Origin: UBA93 sp964477205
GTDB taxonomy: Archaea > Micrarchaeota > Micrarchaeia > Norongarragalinales > Norongarragalinaceae
Length of the DNA stretch: 24,888 nt
Direction: 5' to 3'
NCBI GenBank assembly: GCA_964477205.1
Contig: CAYZDE010000010.1
Location: forward strand, 1-24,888
Below the pieces are notes generated by a model. That model made no database searches, had not been told where the DNA came from, and saw only the letters and a program-made list of their open reading frames with translations. The translations under genes and the position numbers were made by a program. Numbering within the stretch: the stretch's first letter is position 1; every line of letters starts with the position of its first letter. This document shows positions 1 through 6,579 of the stretch, in pieces.

Positions 1-102
1 GTTAAGAGACATGACAAAGAATTAACGCTGAGCGAGTTTAAAACCTTTTTACGCCCGTCAAGTGGGACTGGTCGGGCACAAAGCGCGGGATTATTTAATT
101 AA
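1..102 (+). other. Window edge: possible 3' end of an unidentified gene, or divergent promoter region
   Basis: Frame 1 is open from the first base to a TAA at 100-102 (33 residues, ending AGLFN). I do not recognise it. An alternative is a divergent gene leaving the window: there is an ATG on the minus strand at 12-10, and a TATA-like TTTAAAAC at 37-46 lies about 29 bases upstream of it. The visible sequence cannot decide between the two. Confidence 0.25.
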
Positions 103-104
103 AA
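91..104 (+). promoter_or_regulatory. TATA-like element of the Nudix gene
   Basis: TTATTTAATTAAAA is centred about 23 bases before the ATG at 120. No Shine-Dalgarno motif follows, so a leaderless or nearly leaderless transcript is likely. Confidence 0.5.
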
Positions 105-119
105 CCCGTAACGGTTTTC

Positions 120-758
120 ATGGTAGAGTTACTAGAAACTTACGACTTGAAAGGTAATTTGTTGGGGAAGGTAGAACGCAAAAAGTTCTATAAAGAGATT
201 GAAAAAGAGTTTGAAAGAACCAATAAGATCACACGCCAAGTCAAGTCGGTTCGCACAATATTGCTTAACTCCAAAGGGCGGATTTACGCCCAAAAAAGAA
301 GCAAATTCAAGGAAGGTAATCGCGGGCTATACGATAAAACAATAGGGGGCCACGTCCGAGAAGACAATTCATTTGAACTAACACTAATTAGGGAATGCGC
401 CGAAGAACTCGGATTTCCTGCTTCAATCGTTTCCGAAAAAGAATTCGAAATAGCAATCAAAAGCACGGACTTATCCATTATTGCAATCTTTAAAAAAATC
501 GATTACATTAATGGCTTCAAATCAACGAGAACTACAAAAAGGGGCAAAATAATCGTGCAGCCTTGGATGACGACAATCTATCTAGGGTACTTCGATGGGG
601 CAATTCGATTCGTTGACGGAGAATCATCCGGAATCGAAGTGTTCTCCCTTGAAGAATTAAAAGAGGAAATAAAACAACATCCTAAAAAGTTCACGGAAGA
701 CCTCAAGTTCATGGTCAAAAAGTACGAGAAGTACTTAAAGCCAATAAAAAGGATTTAA
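120..758 (+). CDS. Nudix hydrolase, IPP isomerase/YfcD-like subgroup
   Basis: A 212-residue Nudix-fold protein, likely a hydrolase of a nucleoside diphosphate-linked substrate; the substrate is unknown. The Nudix box lies at residues 77-99: GHV..., then R91-E92-C-A-E95-E96-L-G98-F, so the metal-binding REUxEExGU core is intact. The first box glutamate (G-x5-E) is replaced by N83. The preceding segment (residues 44-76, with KNGR-type beta hairpin, AQKRS and GLYDKTIGGHV) resembles the IPP isomerase/YfcD branch, where the N-terminal ~40 residues form an extra cap. The C-terminus is lysine-rich. The gene has its own TATA-like element and is followed 42 bases later by the DUF5678-like gene. The block 120-1433 looks more A/T-rich in codon choice than the genes after it. 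The family is confident, the reaction is not. Confidence 0.85.
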   Translation: MVELLETYDLKGNLLGKVERKKFYKEIEKEFERTNKITRQVKSVRTILLNSKGRIYAQKRSKFKEGNRGLYDKTIGGHVREDNSFELTLIRECAEELGFPASIVSEKEFEIAIKSTDLSIIAIFKKIDYINGFKSTRTTKRGKIIVQPWMTTIYLGYFDGAIRFVDGESSGIEVFSLEELKEEIKQHPKKFTEDLKFMVKKYEKYLKPIKRI

Positions 759-800
759 AGGAAGGAAAGGCGTTTTAAAACTCTTAGTCCTAACCGTATT

Positions 801-1007
801 ATGAGCCGGTTGAATCCATCCATGAAATGGCTGCAAACAAATAGTGCCAAGCTCGGTAAAAAGTATAAGAACCAGTGGCTGCTAATCGGCCCGAAAGGCG
901 TTCAAGAGCACTCTAAGTCCTATTCAAAAATCGCTTCCCAATTAACGCAAAAAACCCAATTGATAATTAAAGTGCCGAAAAACCCGCGCTCCGCCTATTT
1001 CTATTGA
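801..1007 (+). CDS. DUF5678-like small protein
   Basis: A 68-residue basic protein. The segment YKNQWLLIGPKGV (about residues 22-34), followed by a short helix and IIKVPKNP near the C-terminus, matches my memory of the small DUF5678 family: a Y-x3-W-[hydrophobic] start, a helical middle and a closing hydrophobic-KVP strand. Function is unknown; in that family these proteins are short and often sit next to retropepsin-like proteases, as here. A TATA-like TTTTAAAA at 773-780 lies about 24 bases before the ATG, which suggests leaderless transcription. The next gene starts 9 bases after this stop, so the two are almost certainly co-transcribed. Confidence 0.65.
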   Translation: MSRLNPSMKWLQTNSAKLGKKYKNQWLLIGPKGVQEHSKSYSKIASQLTQKTQLIIKVPKNPRSAYFY

Positions 1008-1016
1008 GGGGGCATA

Positions 1017-1433
1017 ATGAGTACTACGAAAAAATTTCCATTCGTATCATTTGAAGCCGGAGCCCCGGAAAGGCCGCTAGTACCTTTTGATTTTCCAGTA
1101 GGAAAAAACGTTTATTGCCTAATTGATTCAGGGGCTAGCTCTTCACTCATGTCGGAAGAGTTCATGAGGCATGAAAACATTAAACTAAGAAGGGGATGCC
1201 GTCCACAAACAGCCGAAGGCATTTGTGGAAAAAATTGCTTGAAAATAATAGGGGAAACCGAGCCGGTTCCAATGAAAATTATTGGTTTGTCAAAAACATT
1301 CGAGCTAAGCTTCATAGTCATATCAAAGAAGCACGGATTAGGAAGGCCAATAATCGGGCAAAACCTATTCCAAGAATTTAAGGTCGGCTTTGGAAAAGAC
1401 GGGAAAAAATTATACACGATAATAAAAAGTTAG
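1017..1433 (+). CDS. Retropepsin-like aspartic protease
   Basis: A 138-residue single-domain protein with retroviral/Ddi1-type protease features. The catalytic motif is LIDSGASSS with D37-S38-G39 in the usual place after a short N-terminal beta segment. A second hallmark, the hydrophobic-hydrophobic-G plus helix motif, appears as PIIGQNLFQEF near residues 113-123. One active-site Asp per chain implies a homodimer, as in family A2 and its cellular relatives. No signal peptide or membrane segment is seen, so it should be cytoplasmic. A GAGGGGG Shine-Dalgarno stretch at 1006-1012 precedes the ATG. The stop overlaps the stop of the convergent methylthiotransferase gene by 4 bases. Substrate unknown; the DUF5678-like neighbour is the obvious candidate partner. 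Confidence 0.75.
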   Translation: MSTTKKFPFVSFEAGAPERPLVPFDFPVGKNVYCLIDSGASSSLMSEEFMRHENIKLRRGCRPQTAEGICGKNCLKIIGETEPVPMKIIGLSKTFELSFIVISKKHGLGRPIIGQNLFQEFKVGFGKDGKKLYTIIKS

Positions 1434-2656
1434 ATTAGTTCGCCGACCAAGTGGGACCGGCTCGCACCCGTTATTTTCACTCTGCAAAACTCGCCGAGTT
1501 TCGCTTCCTTGATTACTACCGGACGGTAATTCGTAGTGCGCGCGATGAAACCCCCCTTCGGGCCGCGCTTGACTACCACCGCGTCGAACTCCATTCCAAT
1601 CAACGCCTTGTTTTCTTTCAAAGCGATTTCACGGGCCAAGGCGCTCGCTGCCTTGCTCCGCTCTTTAATCACTTCAGTCGGCAGCTTCTTCAACTCAGCC
1701 GAGCGCGTGCCCGGGCGAGCGCTGTACTTTGAAACATTCACTATGCCGAATCGCAACTCGTGCATTGCTTCGAGCGTCTCCTCGAAATCCTCCTTTGTTT
1801 CAGTGGGATACCCGACGATTACGTCCGTTGCAACAAGGCCTTTTGGAAACGCTTCGCGGAATGACTCAATAACGGACTTGAATGTAGCGTAATCGTAAGG
1901 GCGGTTCATGTCACGGAGAACCGAGTCGCTCGCGCTTTGAATCGGAGCGTGCAAAAACTTGAACTCTTTGTGGTAATGATTCCACAAGGAAGCATCGGCT
2001 AAGCGGGGGTTGAGCATTCCAACCCGGCACAAGAATCGCCCGTCTACTTGGTTTACCTCATCCAACAATTCAGCCAAACTCGAACCGGAGTCTAGCCCGT
2101 AAGCGCCGGCGTCCTGGCCGCACAACTCGACTTCCACGGCGCCCTTGGAAACGGCTTCGCGAACTTCGCCGACAACGCGCTCGGTTGAATAACTGTGAAT
2201 GTTGCCGCGGGCGAGCTTGGTCGAGCAGTAAGAGCAGTCCCCGGCGCACCCTTCGGCTATGCGAACGCGGGCGACCACGCCGTTAACGCGCACGCCTTTC
2301 GCGGGCGCATTATCAAGAGAATCAAAAGCATTACCTTTAATCGCCGAATCTAATGCATGGATTATGCCCGCGTTTCCACTTATCGAGAGTATTATTGCAC
2401 GGGGATTGGCTTCGAGGACCAAGTCCGGGTGATTTTGGGATAAACAGCCCGTTACCACGACGGGCTTCTCTTCATGATTCAAGGCGTAGAGTATCTTGTC
2501 CTGCGTATTATCCTTCACCGAGCAAGTGTTATAGACCACGGCGTCAGCCTCGCAGTAGGAAGACGCGGAGTGGCCCGCGGCTTCTAATAGCGTAATTAAG
2601 GCGTCCGAGTCCGCTTGATTGAACGTGCAACCGAACGTTTTGAAGCAAACCTTCAC
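1430..2656 (-). CDS. tRNA-t6A37 methylthiotransferase, archaeal MtaB/CDKAL1-like
   Basis: A 408-residue radical-SAM enzyme that inserts a methylthio group into t6A at tRNA position 37. It has the three-domain architecture of the family. The N-terminal UPF0004 domain opens with KTFGCTFNQADS and supplies C10, C45 (YNTCSVKD) and C71 (VTGCLSQ) for the second 4Fe-4S cluster. The radical-SAM motif is C137-x3-C141-x2-C144 in EGCAGDCSYCSTKLARG. The C-terminal ~60 residues look like a TRAM domain. GTG start, supported by a TATA-like element about 29 bases upstream. The archaeal/eukaryotic form is favoured over bacterial MiaB by the organism and by the direct start at KTFGC. Its promoter region is shared with the divergent zinc-ribbon gene. 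Confidence 0.9.
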   Translation of the reverse strand: MKVCFKTFGCTFNQADSDALITLLEAAGHSASSYCEADAVVYNTCSVKDNTQDKILYALNHEEKPVVVTGCLSQNHPDLVLEANPRAIILSISGNAGIIHALDSAIKGNAFDSLDNAPAKGVRVNGVVARVRIAEGCAGDCSYCSTKLARGNIHSYSTERVVGEVREAVSKGAVEVELCGQDAGAYGLDSGSSLAELLDEVNQVDGRFLCRVGMLNPRLADASLWNHYHKEFKFLHAPIQSASDSVLRDMNRPYDYATFKSVIESFREAFPKGLVATDVIVGYPTETKEDFEETLEAMHELRFGIVNVSKYSARPGTRSAELKKLPTEVIKERSKAASALAREIALKENKALIGMEFDAVVVKRGPKGGFIARTTNYRPVVIKEAKLGEFCRVKITGASRSHLVGELI

Positions 2657-2657
2657 G

Positions 2658-2700
2658 TTTTTATTAACCGACTCTCGTAGTATTAAACCGTTAAGGTGAT
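2658..2700. promoter_or_regulatory. Divergent promoter region between methylthiotransferase and zinc-ribbon/MBL genes
   Basis: On the minus strand, GGTTTAATA (2681-2689) sits about 29 bases before the GTG at 2656. On the plus strand, TTTTTATTA (2658-2666) would place transcription near 2689, leaving a ~20-base leader that contains the GGTGAT Shine-Dalgarno site (2695-2700), 9 bases before the ATG at 2710. The two promoters therefore overlap. Confidence 0.45.
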
Positions 2701-2709
2701 GTTTTACTC

Positions 2710-2904
2710 ATGACTAACAGTGAATTGAAGTGCGAACGCTGCGGAGCCGACTCCCAGTACTTAGAGTATTGCGAATACTGCAAACGCAAGTCGTGCCAGA
2801 AATGCATTAAGTCGAGCAAGCGCGCTTCGAAGACTAAACGCGTGGTAATCTGCAAGGATTGTTGGAGTGACTGCAACACGCGCAGGAAGTACCGGCAGGC
2901 ATGA
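2710..2904 (+). CDS. Small zinc-ribbon protein, four CxxC pairs
   Basis: A 64-residue very basic protein with nine cysteines: C8/C11, C21/C24, C29/C32 and C48/C51 form four regular CxxC knuckles, with C55 extra. The spacing suits two zinc sites in a treble-clef/FYVE- or zinc-ribbon-like fold. No histidine ligand is seen. The C-terminus (NTRRKYRQA) is basic, suggesting nucleic-acid or ribosome contact, but I do not recognise a named family. A clear GGTGAT site precedes the ATG. Its final ATGA overlaps the next start by 4 bases, so translation of the MBL hydrolase is likely coupled to it. Confidence 0.75.
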   Translation: MTNSELKCERCGADSQYLEYCEYCKRKSCQKCIKSSKRASKTKRVVICKDCWSDCNTRRKYRQA

Positions 2905-3440
2905 TTCTCCACGAGGGAATCGTTTTACTGCCGGGGGAAGGCCTTTCTTCGAACTCTTACTTACTGGAAGGCGAGCGCGGGCTCTTGTGCATCGACGCGG
3001 GAACGGACGCGCTCGCGTTCGAAGCCGCAATTGCCGGGCGCGAGGCACGCGTTTTGTTGACGCACGGCCACGCGGACCATTGGCTCGGAGCCGCGGGCTG
3101 TGAATTGGAGTTGCACGAAGCCGACTTGAACGACTTCTCGGGGGTTAACTCCGTGTTTTCGGATTTACCGAAGCCTAAGTTGAAGGCGCTCCCTAAGCGA
3201 ATCGATTGGCCTCCATTCGAGTTGGAAATAATTGAGTCGCCAGGGCACACCATGGGGAGCGTTTGCTTCCTTGAAAAGCAAAGCGGATTATTATTCAGCG
3301 GGGACTGCTTGTTTGCGGACGGAATGCCCGGCAGAACGGACTTGCACGGCGGAAACCAAACGCTAATGCAAAAGAGTTTGGACAAGCTAATGTCATTGGA
3401 TTACGAGTGCTTGTGCCCGGGCCACGGGCCGATCGAATGA
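2901..3440 (+). CDS. MBL-fold metallo-hydrolase, glyoxalase II-like
   Basis: A 179-residue metallo-beta-lactamase-fold hydrolase. Metal ligands can be read in order: H55-x-H57-x-D59-H60 in THGHADHW, H116 in SPGHTMGS, D135 in FSGDCLF and H175 in CPGHGPIE. The GHTMGS and GDCLF segments and the short length match the glyoxalase II-like subgroup, which in archaea has many substrates; hydroxyacylglutathione itself is unlikely here. A short insert (about residues 80-105) separates ligand blocks. The start codon is inside the stop of the zinc-ribbon gene (ATGA), so the two proteins are probably made together. Confidence 0.88.
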   Translation: MILHEGIVLLPGEGLSSNSYLLEGERGLLCIDAGTDALAFEAAIAGREARVLLTHGHADHWLGAAGCELELHEADLNDFSGVNSVFSDLPKPKLKALPKRIDWPPFELEIIESPGHTMGSVCFLEKQSGLLFSGDCLFADGMPGRTDLHGGNQTLMQKSLDKLMSLDYECLCPGHGPIE

Positions 3441-3446
3441 CAAGTA

Positions 3447-3456
3447 AATTAAATAA
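3447..3456 (+). promoter_or_regulatory. TATA-like element of the CaCA exchanger gene
   Basis: AATTAAATAA lies about 29 bases before the GTG at 3481. There is no Shine-Dalgarno motif between them, which suits a leaderless transcript. Confidence 0.5.
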
Positions 3457-3480
3457 TTCAATTGCATTACACTACTTACT

Positions 3481-4401
3481 GTGTTAGACGATTTACTGGT
3501 GTTGTTTCTTGCCCTAGCCGCTTTGGTTTGGGGCGCGCGCGTTGTCATTATTAATTCAGTGCACTTGGCGCGCTGGCTTAGGTTGAGTGACGCGGCCATC
3601 GGCTTCCTCCTCGTATCCGTTGCAACTAGCTTGCCTGAATTAGCGGTGAGCATTCAATCCGGCTTGCGGGGGGAAACCGGGTTAATCGTCGGCAACGTGC
3701 TCGGCTCGAACATAGCGAATGTGTGCCTTGCCGTCGGCGTGACCGCGCTCATTACCACGATGTTCGTGCGCGAACAGGAATTCAAGGACTTGAGTAAGGC
3801 GCTCTTGATCGCCTCCGTGCTGCCGTTCCTCCTCTTATTGGACTTGGGCGCGTTCACGGGCGTGTTCTTGTTATTCGCTTTCATCTTGTACGCGGGCTTG
3901 GTGCTTCGCGAGAGCGTGAACGTGGTGAAAGGCGAGCACAAGGGCTCGATTATGGACTTGGCCAAGGCGGGAACCTTCTTCCTAATCGGGGTCGGCATAA
4001 TACTCTTGTCTTCCGAGTACGCGGTTTCGTCGGCAGTGGACTTGGCTCGAATTTGGGGCGTGCCGAACGTGTTCATAGGCGGCGTGCTGCTCGCGGTGGG
4101 CACGAGCTTGCCGGAGATAGTCGTTAGCTTGACGGCGATTAAAAGCGGGAATATAGGGTTATCCCTTGGGAACATCGTCGGGAGCAGCATCGTGAATTTA
4201 ACGCTCGTGCTCGGCAGCGCGGCCTTGTTTAATCCATTGCGCGCTAACTTACCCGTTTTCTTGAACCTGGTGTTATTCTCAATCGTTGCGAATGCATTGT
4301 TATGGTCGTTCATTCGGCGCGGGTCCATTAGGCGCGAGCAAGGGGCGGTGCTAATCGGCTTTTACGCATTGTTCATTGCCACCACGCTCTCGGTTATTTA
4401 G
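3481..4401 (+). CDS. Calcium/sodium antiporter, CaCA family (YrbG-like)
   Basis: A 306-residue inner-membrane exchanger with about ten hydrophobic segments. The two inverted alpha repeats that define the Ca2+:cation antiporter family are clear: ATSLPELAVS with E53 and GNVLGSNIAN in the first half, and GTSLPEIVVS with E212 and GNIVGSSIVN in the second half. These glutamates and the GN.GS motifs line the ion path in NCX_Mj-type structures. A charged loop (about residues 143-160) joins the halves. Start is GTG with a TATA-like element upstream and no obvious ribosome site. It is followed 37 bases later by a second cation antiporter with its own TATA-like element. It could exchange Na+ or H+ for Ca2+; the sequence does not say which. 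Confidence 0.92.
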   Translation: MLDDLLVLFLALAALVWGARVVIINSVHLARWLRLSDAAIGFLLVSVATSLPELAVSIQSGLRGETGLIVGNVLGSNIANVCLAVGVTALITTMFVREQEFKDLSKALLIASVLPFLLLLDLGAFTGVFLLFAFILYAGLVLRESVNVVKGEHKGSIMDLAKAGTFFLIGVGIILLSSEYAVSSAVDLARIWGVPNVFIGGVLLAVGTSLPEIVVSLTAIKSGNIGLSLGNIVGSSIVNLTLVLGSAALFNPLRANLPVFLNLVLFSIVANALLWSFIRRGSIRREQGAVLIGFYALFIATTLSVI

Positions 4402-4405
4402 CAAC

Positions 4406-4413
4406 CTTAAATA
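4406..4413 (+). promoter_or_regulatory. TATA-like element of the CPA antiporter gene
   Basis: CTTAAATA is centred about 29 bases before the ATG at 4439, with no Shine-Dalgarno motif. The antiporter gene may therefore be transcribed independently of the exchanger upstream. Confidence 0.5.
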
Positions 4414-4438
4414 ATACGCGAAAACTATACTAGAAATC

Positions 4439-5683
4439 ATGATTGAATCGTTCTTACTACTCGGGATAATCATTCTCGTGGGCTTTTTCAGTCTTATTTT
4501 GTTTGAGCGCACGAAACTGCCGGACGTGTTGTTGTTACTTCTATTCGGCGCGATAATCGGCCCGCTCACAGGGATCATTCAACCCGCGCAATTCATCGGC
4601 CTAGCCCCGTTCGTCGGCACCCTCGCATTGATAATGGTGTTATTAGAGGGCGGCTTGAACTTGAGCTTATCCAAAATCGTCAAGCGGCTGCCGCAAGCGA
4701 GTCTGTTCAGCGTTGCAGTATTCTTAATAGGCACCGGGCTCTCCGGCGCTGCACTCCACTTCCTGCTCGGTTGGGACTTGCTTAATGCATTGTTCCTCGG
4801 CGCGGTAGTAGGCGGGTCCAGCTCAACCATCGTAATGCCCATACTCGCGCAGTTATCCGCAGGCGAGGAAGTAAAGACATTATTGAGTTTAGAGTCGGTT
4901 ATAACCGACGTGTTGTGCATAGTCGTCGCCTTGGCCTTGCTGGAAATCATTAGTAGCAACGCCCTCGACTACTCCTCCGCAGTGCAGAACATCGCGAGCG
5001 CTTTCACTACGGCAATAGTCGTCGGATTCTTGTTCAGCTTGTTCTGGATCGGCGTGCTCCGTAAGTTCCGCGGGAGGTCCCTTGGGTACGTGGTCACGCT
5101 CGCAGTCATGTTCATATTGTACGCTTTCAATGAGGCAATCGGCGGTAGCGGTGCAATCGCAGTGCTCGTATTCGGCCTAGGGCTCGGGAACAGCGTTGAA
5201 CTAGCGGAGTTATTCAAGTGGAAAGGAGAATTCCAAATCGACGCGTCCATCAAGAAAATGCAAACGGAAATCGCGTTCTTCGTGCGCACGTTCTTCTTCG
5301 TCTACCTCGGCATAATCTTTAATACTAACGCGTTCGGAACGCAAGTGCTCATTATCGTGGGCTTACTCCTACTCGCATTGTTCGCGGGCCGAGCGTTAAT
5401 CGTGCGGGGCCTCGGCGAAGCAAACTCACTAATGAAGAAGTATTCCGTTCTCTTGATGACCATGGCTCCGCGCGGGCTGGCCGCCGCGGTCCTCGCGTTC
5501 ATACCGTCGACCATGGGCGTACAAATTCCATTCGTAGTCGAAGCCGCGTTCCTAGTCATCTTGTTAACGAACGTGCTCGCCAGCATAGGAGCGTTTTACT
5601 ACGAGCACAATCACAATCAACCCCAGCCTTCAAAGCCAACACCTTCAAAGAGCAAGAAAAAGCCGCGAATCATTACTCAATAA
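4439..5683 (+). CDS. Cation:proton antiporter, CPA (NhaP/Kef) superfamily
   Basis: A 414-residue membrane protein with 12 or so hydrophobic segments. The LLEGGLNL motif (residues 68-75) and the unwound-helix segment GGSSSTIVMPIL (125-136) are typical. The ion-binding pair is T156-D157 in LESVITDVLCIV, in place of the N-D of electroneutral CPA1 or D-D of electrogenic CPA2 members. A second conserved stretch near 349 (TMAPRGLAAAVLAF) matches the late helix of NhaP-type proteins. The last ~30 residues are a hydrophilic Pro/Lys/Ser tail with no recognised regulatory (RCK/TrkA) domain. Probably Na+/H+ exchange; K+ is possible. Confidence 0.9.
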   Translation: MIESFLLLGIIILVGFFSLILFERTKLPDVLLLLLFGAIIGPLTGIIQPAQFIGLAPFVGTLALIMVLLEGGLNLSLSKIVKRLPQASLFSVAVFLIGTGLSGAALHFLLGWDLLNALFLGAVVGGSSSTIVMPILAQLSAGEEVKTLLSLESVITDVLCIVVALALLEIISSNALDYSSAVQNIASAFTTAIVVGFLFSLFWIGVLRKFRGRSLGYVVTLAVMFILYAFNEAIGGSGAIAVLVFGLGLGNSVELAELFKWKGEFQIDASIKKMQTEIAFFVRTFFFVYLGIIFNTNAFGTQVLIIVGLLLLALFAGRALIVRGLGEANSLMKKYSVLLMTMAPRGLAAAVLAFIPSTMGVQIPFVVEAAFLVILLTNVLASIGAFYYEHNHNQPQPSKPTPSKSKKKPRIITQ

Positions 5684-5826
5684 GCAGCGTCCCACAAGCC
5701 GAATACCTTGAACGCGGGTATGGATACGCACAAGAAGATGACTAGCTCTTCCGCTACCACCAAGTCCCAGAAGAAGAACAATAGTAAGAGTAAGAGGAAT
5801 ACGCTTACCGCCGAGTCCATTATCAT
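5677..5826 (-). CDS. Small two-segment membrane protein, 49 aa
   Basis: A short minus-strand ORF. It starts MIMDSAVSVF, followed by an uninterrupted Leu/Phe-rich hydrophobic stretch (about residues 7-24), a charged AEE turn and a second hydrophobic stretch (28-44). A TATA-like TTTTTAAG at 5849-5856 is about 27 bases upstream of the ATG, giving a leaderless message, and the gene lies 31 bases after the UMP kinase stop on the same strand. Codon choice (ttc, gac, ttg, gcg) resembles the neighbours. Its stop overlaps the end of the convergent antiporter by 7 bases. The opposite-strand reading (5708-5893) has a TTG start and low-complexity polar content and is less likely. Function unknown. Confidence 0.5.
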   Translation of the reverse strand: MIMDSAVSVFLLLLLLFFFWDLVVAEELVIFLCVSIPAFKVFGLWDAAY

Positions 5827-5857
5827 AATAAACTCGGAGTTAAATTGGCTTAAAAAC

Positions 5858-6511
5858 CTATTTAACCACGGTTCCAGCGTGCTTTCGGCCTGAAAAAACC
5901 GCGCGCACTTGCTTCAAGTCACGCCCGTTCACGAAGTCCACGCGGATGCGCGAGCGCGCCGCGAGCTTCGCGGCAACCAAGTCGAAAGGGAAGTTGACTT
6001 TTGCCTTGCGCTCGTCAAAACGCGAGACTAAGCCGACGAAGTTGTCCAAGCCGATTTTCGAGTACTTCCTCGCACCTTTCTGGGAAGGGTCGCGGTCGTA
6101 AATCGCGTCCGCCTTGCTCAAGTTAACCACGCGCTTTATTCCAAGGCACTCGGCGAGCAGCACTGCATCCGCATCAGTGGTTAACCCGGGCATTGTGCCT
6201 CCCATCACCGGCGCCTTGCCGCGCGCCCAAGCTTTCTCCGCTTTCTGAAAAGAGTCCTTGCAATAAACCCCGCCTACTGCGCGCGCTACTTTTCGCGCAT
6301 TAAACCAAGTCCCCTCGATTCCAGCTGAATCAGCGTGGAATTCACTCAAGCCTTCGGCGCGCGCTTTCTCCGCCGCCTTCTTAGAGCGGATTCCCCCGCC
6401 GACCACGAGAGGCATTCCCTTGATTAAAGGCGCGATATCCCGTAAGTAAGTTGAATCAAAAGACCCGTCTGAATAATACAATAATGACCCGCCTAGCGAA
6501 ATGCAGTACAT
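5858..6511 (-). CDS. pyrH: UMP kinase, archaeal type
   Basis: Amino-acid-kinase-fold enzyme that phosphorylates UMP to UDP in pyrimidine synthesis. Using the ATG at 6511 gives 217 residues, close to the ~225 of archaeal UMP kinases. Signatures in order: ISLGGSLL (phosphate-binding glycines near residue 7), VVGGGIRS, the uridylate-recognition segment VMGGTMPGLTTDADAVLLAE, then NLSKADAIYDRDP and a C-terminal ...AGTVVK that matches the family end. A TTG 18 bases upstream in the same frame (6529) is also possible, but the shared TATA-like element at 6534-6543 is 28 bases from the ATG and only 10 from the TTG, so I prefer the ATG. Divergent from the RFC gene. Confidence 0.88.
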   Translation of the reverse strand: MYCISLGGSLLYYSDGSFDSTYLRDIAPLIKGMPLVVGGGIRSKKAAEKARAEGLSEFHADSAGIEGTWFNARKVARAVGGVYCKDSFQKAEKAWARGKAPVMGGTMPGLTTDADAVLLAECLGIKRVVNLSKADAIYDRDPSQKGARKYSKIGLDNFVGLVSRFDERKAKVNFPFDLVAAKLAARSRIRVDFVNGRDLKQVRAVFSGRKHAGTVVK

Positions 6512-6533
6512 TAATCGGTTTTCGTTCAAACAA

Positions 6534-6543
6534 CTTAATAAAC
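6534..6543. promoter_or_regulatory. Bidirectional TATA-like element between UMP kinase and RFC small subunit
   Basis: CTTAATAAAC reads as TTTATTAAG on the other strand. It is 28 bases from the UMP kinase ATG, giving a leaderless message. Rightward it would start transcription near 6564, giving the RFC transcript a short leader that contains GGTGGG (6566-6571) before the TTG at 6580. One AT-rich core therefore appears to serve both genes. Confidence 0.4.
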
Positions 6544-6579
6544 GCGAGCGTAGTAAATCGTTCTTGGTGGGTTAAAAAG

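Noticed and set aside
5708..5893. Plus-strand 61-residue polar ORF
   Set aside because: TTG start, low-complexity Ser/Lys/Asn content and no ribosome site; the opposite strand gives a better membrane-protein frame with a promoter.
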